From contig SKYG01000234.1 of NCBI GenBank assembly GCA_007128045.1, positions 1-6,936 on the forward strand: 6,936 nt of DNA, read 5' to 3'. Made by a program: the position numbers and the translations under genes. The notes beneath the pieces were generated by a model. It was given only the letters and a program-made list of their open reading frames with translations. It was not told the DNA's origin and did not search any database. The stretch comes from Bacteroidales bacterium. Its GTDB lineage: Bacteria > Bacteroidota > Bacteroidia > Bacteroidales > UBA7960. Positions 6,570 through 6,936 of the stretch are shown here, one piece after another; the stretch's first letter is position 1, and each line of letters opens with the position of its first letter.

Positions 6570-6936
6570 ATGTATAAACACATGAAAAATAAATCAGTGC
6601 TTTTTACTCTAACGGTTACCTGCTTACACCTTATTAATTGTACACCGCAGGAAAACAAACTGGAAGAAAAACCCAATCTTATCATTATCCATACCGACGA
6701 ACACAACTTCCGTACTTTGGGCTGTTACCGGGAAACCCTGTCTGATGAGCAAGCTTTGATGTGGGGTCGCGAGGCCATCGTTGAAACCCCGAACATCGAC
6801 CGTTTGGCAGAGGAAGGAGTGCTATGTCACAACTGGTATGCAACATCTCCAGTTTGCACACCATCCCGGGCATCAATGGTTACCGGATTATATCCCATCG
6901 CTACTGGTTCACCCATAAATGATATGCCGTTAAATG
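6570..6936 (+). CDS. S1-family sulfatase, 5' part, cut by the window end (sulfatase 4 of 4)
   Basis: An open frame of 122 codons running off the window, with no stop seen. The start is ATG 6570, or ATG 6582 (residue 5, MKNKSV), which makes a more typical signal peptide. A hydrophobic stretch leads to L-I-N-C with Cys24, a lipobox with an unusual Asn at -1. The sulfatase core begins with NLIIIHTDEHNFRTLGC. The first calcium-ligand pair is D43-E44 rather than the usual D-D; S1 subfamilies with DQ or other second residues are known, so this need not inactivate the enzyme. The formylglycine motif is CTPSR with C96 and R100, preceded by ATSPV and followed by a MVTGLYP helix. About 15 extra residues (DEQALMWGREAIVE) lie between the GCY and TPNIDRL elements. 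The TDEHNFRTLGCYR type differs clearly from sulfatases 1-3. The 9-base gap to sulfatase 3 supports operon membership. Confidence 0.88.
   Translation, partial: MYKHMKNKSVLFTLTVTCLHLINCTPQENKLEEKPNLIIIHTDEHNFRTLGCYRETLSDEQALMWGREAIVETPNIDRLAEEGVLCHNWYATSPVCTPSRASMVTGLYPIATGSPINDMPLN

Overview
The window reads as chromosomal DNA from a member of the Bacteroidota, probably a marine or otherwise algal-polysaccharide-degrading flavobacterium-like or Cytophaga-like organism. The grounds are: exported lipoproteins with short lipobox signal peptides, genes without Shine-Dalgarno sites, promoter elements of the Bacteroidota TAnnTTTG type, the start of a hybrid two-component (HTCS) sensor-regulator, and a dense run of S1 sulfatases. 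All recognisable genes lie on the + strand. No RNA gene, insertion sequence or CRISPR array is visible, and no SusC/SusD pair or sulfatase-maturing enzyme lies in the window.

Layout. (1) Bases 1-964: a well-placed promoter (9-40) followed by a lipoprotein SMP-30/gluconolactonase-type beta-propeller gene (65-964). (2) Bases 965-1186: a short non-coding stretch with a weak terminator-like hairpin (1050-1070) and a -7-like element (1141-1148). (3) Bases 1187-2022: two gene remnants abutted head to tail. The first is the signal peptide and first sensor blade of an HTCS (1187-1399). The second is the C-terminal third of a GH50/agarase-like glycoside hydrolase (about 1384-2022). They meet at about base 1384-1390 in different reading frames. 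(4) Bases 2090-6936: four consecutive, mutually divergent S1 sulfatases. Three are complete and the fourth is cut by the window end. Gaps between them are 53, 23 and 9 bases, so they look like one operon.

How it works together (inference). The sulfatases, which all carry the C-x-P-S-R formylglycine motif, would remove sulfate groups from different positions of an algal sulfated glycan in the periplasm or at the cell surface. A GH50-like enzyme and an HTCS would normally have supplied backbone cleavage and sensing. Here both are broken, so the locus looks like a polysaccharide utilization locus that has lost its regulator and part of its hydrolase complement through a deletion, unless the junction is an assembly chimera. 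The exported lactonase-like protein could act on a sugar lactone, but its substrate cannot be read from the sequence.

The most noteworthy observation is the HTCS/glycosidase junction. The sulfatase operon is a good but broadly familiar type of system; I do not see firm evidence for a wholly new one.
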